Below, piece after piece: positions 62,212 through 64,000 of a stretch of 64,000 nucleotides of DNA (the first letter of the stretch is position 1; every line of letters begins with the position of its first letter). The position numbers were made by a program, and so were the translations under genes. The DNA comes from Macrostomum hystrix (lineage: Eukaryota > Platyhelminthes > Macrostomidae): assembly GCA_950097015.1 (NCBI GenBank), contig CATNEN010000025.1, positions 2,097,501 through 2,161,500 on the forward strand. Reading direction: 5' to 3'. The notes under the pieces are model-generated. The model saw nothing but the letters and a program-made list of their open reading frames with translations, did no database searches and had not been told where the DNA came from.

Positions 62212-62472
62212 CCGCCCCGCGCGGGTGTAGAATTGCTGCGAGCGGGTTTGGGGTGGGTGTAGAATTGCTGCGAGCGGGTTTGGGGTGGGTGTAAAATTGC
62301 TGGGAGCGGGTTTGGGGTGGGTGTAAAATTGCTGCGAGCGGGTTTGGGGTGGGTGTAAAATTGCTGCGAGCGGGTTTGGGGTGGGTGTAGAATTGCTGCG
62401 AGCGGGTTTGGGGTGGGTGTAGAATTGCTGCGAGCGGGTTTGGGGTGGGTGTAGAATTGCTGCGAGCGGAGT
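62212..62472. repeat. 32-bp minisatellite
   Basis: About eight units of GTGGGTGTAGAATTGCTGCG plus AGCGGGTTTGGG. All three minus-strand frames are nearly open, which creates apparent 110-129-codon frames that are artefacts. Confidence 0.95.
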
Positions 62473-63330
62473 TGGTTGGGTGTTTTGGGCTCTTCAAAAG
62501 GGGGTAGAATATTTGTCATATAATTTTTTATCATATGCATTACTCCGACATATAGAATTTATATTTAAATATTTTGTACTTACCCATTACTGACCTTATG
62601 TAGTTCCCTTAGCTGTGCACTAAATTCTGCACATATTTAATCATATGATAATCGTCATGATACAAATACAAACACGGCTCACAAAGCATTCACAGACGAA
62701 TTAAAAGATTTAGCTTGCATATTGCTGTATCAGTTTATATAGCGTTACCTGTTTTCTTCACTAACATTTCATTCCCAACTAATTTACTTTTTTCCTTTGA
62801 ACTGTCCCAGATGACGACATTTCAAATTTGTTTATATGCTATTTAATAATTGGCGAACCTACAGTTTCCATTGCTGTCTTTAACTTTTGCTGCTTGCATT
62901 AAATCTTACACCTGTTACTAGTAAGTAGTAAGTAGACTTCATTCACGACCTTGATGAATTGAAAAAAGTTTCTTTCACACATGAAATTATAGTTTTTTTC
63001 TGTCTGCTTTTAATAGTAATGAAGATTTAACTTTTCTGTGTTTCCATGCCTTTTGTTAAAACACGCGTTTCTGCCACTCACACATTTTTTTGATCTCCGG
63101 TAAATTCCAAAATTTTGCCCCCCCCCTCTGCCTACCTAACCGAGACCTGTACTTGGCCTGTTTATAAACTGAATAATAAGTAATGATATAATGAAAATTG
63201 TTATTATTGTTAAATTCGGCACGAAATTCTACGATTGCCTCTCTGCGATAGTAAACACTTATATATTTATACTGCTTAGTAGTACCCTTGCGTGTTGTTA
63301 CTTATTTCTTACAGTGACTCTTGTTAACAG
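62473..63330. other. AT-rich non-coding DNA
   Basis: Nothing recognisable apart from short homopolymers and a C run at 63116-63127. Confidence 0.45.
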
Positions 63331-63592
63331 TAGAACTATTAAGTGGGGAATTACCCTCCCCTGACAATTTTTTCTGCTGCACCCGAACGGAGCAACGTAA
63401 GCACACGAAACTCACGAGCCTTGCCAGGCCTTCAAAACTTATCAGCATGTCACCCGAATGTGCCTTTAGCATCTCCGTCTTCGGTGGTCATCTACCATTA
63501 TCTAGCAGGACACCATCGCCTATTCTGTCAGCCAACCAGTCACCACCCAACGCGGTTAGCATTCAGACGCTGCCAAAAAGTTTTCAGGGGAA
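63331..63592 (+). CDS. Possible exon, Ser/Pro-rich, unrecognised
   Basis: An open frame behind acceptor-like TTGTTAACAG (63321-63330) encodes a Ser/Pro/Thr-rich stretch (SSRTPSPILSANQSPPNAVS) and reaches a possible donor GTATAA near 63597. A second frame is open for a similar length. It could belong to a gene that continues to the right. The evidence is only frame and composition. Confidence 0.25.
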
Positions 63593-63617
63593 TTTGGTAT
63601 AAAAACGGGCGGCAAAA

Positions 63618-64000
63618 TTGCTTTGTAGTTCTTCTGTTAAAGACCCTCGTGACAAGGACAACTAACACTGCTGTATAGTTCTTCTGTTAAAGACCCTGGT
63701 GACAAGGACAACTAACACTGCTGTATAGTTCTTCTGTTAAAGACCCTGGTGACAAGGACAACTAACACTGCTGTATAGTTCTTCTGTTAAAGACCCTGGT
63801 GACAAGGACAACTAACACTGCTGTATAGTTCTTCTGTTAAAGACCCAGGTGACAAGGACAACTAACACTGCTGTATAGTTCTTCTGTTAAAGACCCTGGT
63901 GACAAGGACAACTAACACTGCTGTAAAGTTCTTCTGTTAAAGACCCTGGTGACAAGGACAACTAACACTGCTGTATAATTCTTCTGTTAAAGACCCTGGT
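63618..64000. repeat. 50-bp minisatellite
   Basis: About 7.6 units containing TTCTTCTGTTAAAGACCCTG and GTGACAAGGACAACTAACAC. The array continues past the right edge. Confidence 0.95.

Noticed and set aside
62108-62540. Open frames of 110-129 codons on the minus strand
   Set aside because: They arise from the 32-bp repeat, which is nearly stop-free in all frames. No splice or homology support.

Overview
This window is animal (metazoan) nuclear DNA. The evidence is GT-AG introns, AATAAA signals, a vertebrate-style histone 3' stem-loop, tRNA-derived SINEs, a CR1-like LINE, and genes for metazoan families: casein kinase 1 gamma, a KY/hillarin-type transglutaminase-fold protein, a LOTUS-domain relic and an ankyrin protein that may be BCOR-like. 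Exons are GC-rich with many CAG runs, while intergenic DNA is AT-rich and packed with minisatellites. I cannot name the species; an invertebrate is likely. All gene models were built by hand from reading frame, splice sites and intron phase, so outer exons may be missing.

Layout, left to right. 1-315 is a minisatellite. About 730-1107 (+) is the last exon of a single-pass membrane protein. 3566-11057 (+) is a KY/hillarin-like gene of three exons with a very long disordered N-terminus and a degenerate transglutaminase site. 13410-22200 (-) is a nine-exon coiled-coil protein gene, convergent with the KY gene; its large first intron holds MITE-like elements. 22.2-25.5 kb holds a 22-bp-TIR element, a tRNA-derived SINE and a small minus-strand ORF. 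25493-28068 (-) is a two-exon gene for a 95-residue protein, with a decayed LINE inside its intron. 29.7 kb (-) and 36.5 kb (-) are orphan exon candidates. 30587-31212 (+) is a LOTUS-domain sequence broken by a frameshift and a stop. 33.6-36.3 kb holds a 528-bp tandem duplication, two long palindromes and an orphan histone stem-loop. 39710-46010 (+) is a four-exon gene for a 1424-residue ankyrin-repeat protein. 51359-60630 (+) is casein kinase 1 gamma in eight exons. 63.3 kb may hold another exon.

The most striking feature is the casein kinase 1 gamma locus. Most of its larger introns, its 3' UTR and the DNA downstream carry different private minisatellites with units of 24, 40, 30, 35, 43, 64, 32 and 50 bp. 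One is a 3.5-kb array of about 100 units. Another is an array of about 30 units, each containing a polypyrimidine-CAG followed directly by GTGGGC, which looks like tandem recursive-splice sites. A third is open in frame with the kinase, so intron retention would add a 10-residue protein repeat.

The genes do not form an obvious pathway. They are independent neighbours in a repeat-rich genome.
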